A DNA stretch of 5,931 nt from Candidatus Omnitrophota bacterium (GTDB lineage: Bacteria; Omnitrophota; Koll11; Gorgyraeales; Gorgyraeaceae). Under the pieces are notes generated by a model, which was given only the letters and a program-made list of their open reading frames with translations, did not search any database and was not told the DNA's origin. The stretch is taken from NCBI GenBank assembly GCA_018818505.1, contig JAHIRR010000005.1:1-5931 (forward strand), given 5' to 3'. How positions within the stretch are numbered: the stretch's first letter is position 1; each line of letters opens with the position of its first letter. Of this stretch, positions 5,172-5,931 are shown piece by piece. The position numbers and the translations under genes were made by a program.

Positions 5172-5931
5172 GTGAATAGTAAACTGGTTGGTGCGGGGAT
5201 TGGCTTGGCGTTGATATTGGTATTGATAGTTATAGTATTCAGTCCTAAGAATCAGGCTAAGATAGGGGGATTGTCAGATTTTAGATCTGTTAGGGAGTTG
5301 ATTTCAAAGGACAATCTGGATGAGGCAGAGAAAAAGATAGCTGAGCAGGCAGATAAAGATCCCAATTCAGCTGAAACAGGCAGGATCTATTTTGATCTCG
5401 CGAAATCTTACGAGGAAAAAAAGGAGATCGTTAAGGCAAGGGATGTCTATCAGTTGATATTGAGCAAATACCAGAATGTCGATAATATACTTCAGATACA
5501 GGAAAAACTAGGCGCGCTTAATACAGAGATACTCTTTTCTTCTATTATTACAGATACGGATGTGCTCTATCAGGTGGAGCCAGGCGATAGTCTTTCGAAA
5601 ATCGCGAAGAAATTCAAGACAACAATTGAACTTATAAAGGCTTCAAACTCACTCAAAGATAATACTATACTGGCCAATTCAAGGCTAAAGGTCTCGACTG
5701 CCAGATATAAGATATTGATAGACAAGTCTCAGAATCTTTTAACGATCTTTTCTGGCGATGAGGACATTGTAAAAGTCTACCCGGTTGCAACAGGCAAAAA
5801 TGGATCTACGCCAGTAGGGACTTTTACCATAATCAATAGAATGGAAGATCCTGTCTGGTATAAAGAAGGCGCGATAGTGCCTGCTGAGAGCCCTGAAAAT
5901 ATTCTTGGTTCGCGCTGGCTTGGGTTTTCTG
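5172..5931 (+). CDS. Membrane-anchored LysM and L,D-transpeptidase (YkuD) protein, 3' end outside window
   Basis: The first 253 residues are visible and the frame is open at the window end. GTG 5172 follows GGAGG (5162-5166) at 5 nt. Residues 7-23 form a hydrophobic N-terminal anchor or signal (GAGIGLALILVLIVIVF). Residues ~37-120 are helical with TPR-like character (LDEAEKKIAEQADKDP, ETGRIYFDLAKSYEEK, ARDVYQLILSKY). A LysM domain follows at ~132-174 (YQVEPGDSLSKIAKKFKTT with a hydrophobic core and ASNSLKDNTI); it would bind peptidoglycan glycan chains. The YkuD domain begins near 179 (KILIDKSQNLLTIF, YPVATGKNGSTPVGTF, ILGSRWLGF). L,D-transpeptidases make 3-3 peptide cross-links or attach lipoproteins to peptidoglycan using a catalytic cysteine in an HG...SxGC motif. 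That motif lies beyond the window, so catalytic competence cannot be judged here. It is probably co-transcribed with the divergent-PAP2 gene and acts in the periplasm. Confidence 0.93.
   Translation, partial: MNSKLVGAGIGLALILVLIVIVFSPKNQAKIGGLSDFRSVRELISKDNLDEAEKKIAEQADKDPNSAETGRIYFDLAKSYEEKKEIVKARDVYQLILSKYQNVDNILQIQEKLGALNTEILFSSIITDTDVLYQVEPGDSLSKIAKKFKTTIELIKASNSLKDNTILANSRLKVSTARYKILIDKSQNLLTIFSGDEDIVKVYPVATGKNGSTPVGTFTIINRMEDPVWYKEGAIVPAESPENILGSRWLGFS

Overview
The window looks like chromosomal DNA from a Gram-negative (diderm) bacterium. Two adjacent genes encode secreted outer-membrane beta-barrel proteins ending in phenylalanine, and an anchored L,D-transpeptidase gene follows them. 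Codon use is moderately AT-rich, Shine-Dalgarno sites are clear and GTG starts occur. The gene set and style would fit an uncultured PVC-related lineage such as Omnitrophota. That is an impression only; there is no rRNA or other marker here to fix the taxonomy.

Left part (1-1203, plus strand). The 3' end of a long unrecognised gene comes first; it contains a possible GT-B glycosyltransferase-like motif. A small XRE-type helix-turn-helix protein gene follows. The first ~900 bases are visibly more AT-rich than the rest and may be accessory DNA.

Middle (1177-2709, minus strand). A full-length YifB/ComM-type Mg-chelatase-like AAA+ ATPase gene converges on the helix-turn-helix gene. The two coding ends overlap by 27 bp in aligned codon register.

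Right part (2863-5931, plus strand). A near-consensus sigma-70-type promoter (TTGACA, 17 bp, TATACT) drives two tandem paralogous outer-membrane barrel genes 14 bp apart. A 117-bp gap before the next start codon (129 bp from the stop codon) contains a possible second promoter and a perfect 52-bp palindrome with no loop. Each arm of the palindrome can also fold into its own 19-nt hairpin. After it come a divergent-PAP2 (YuiD/DUF212-type) membrane protein gene and, 15 bp later, a LysM plus YkuD L,D-transpeptidase gene cut by the window end. These four genes share an envelope theme: outer-membrane proteins, a membrane lipid-phosphatase-like protein and a peptidoglycan cross-linking enzyme.

The most distinctive signals are the perfect nested palindrome at 4640-4691 and the tandem pair of diverged barrel proteins with no recognisable family name. 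No complete new multi-gene system is visible. There are no tRNA or rRNA genes, CRISPR array or transposase.
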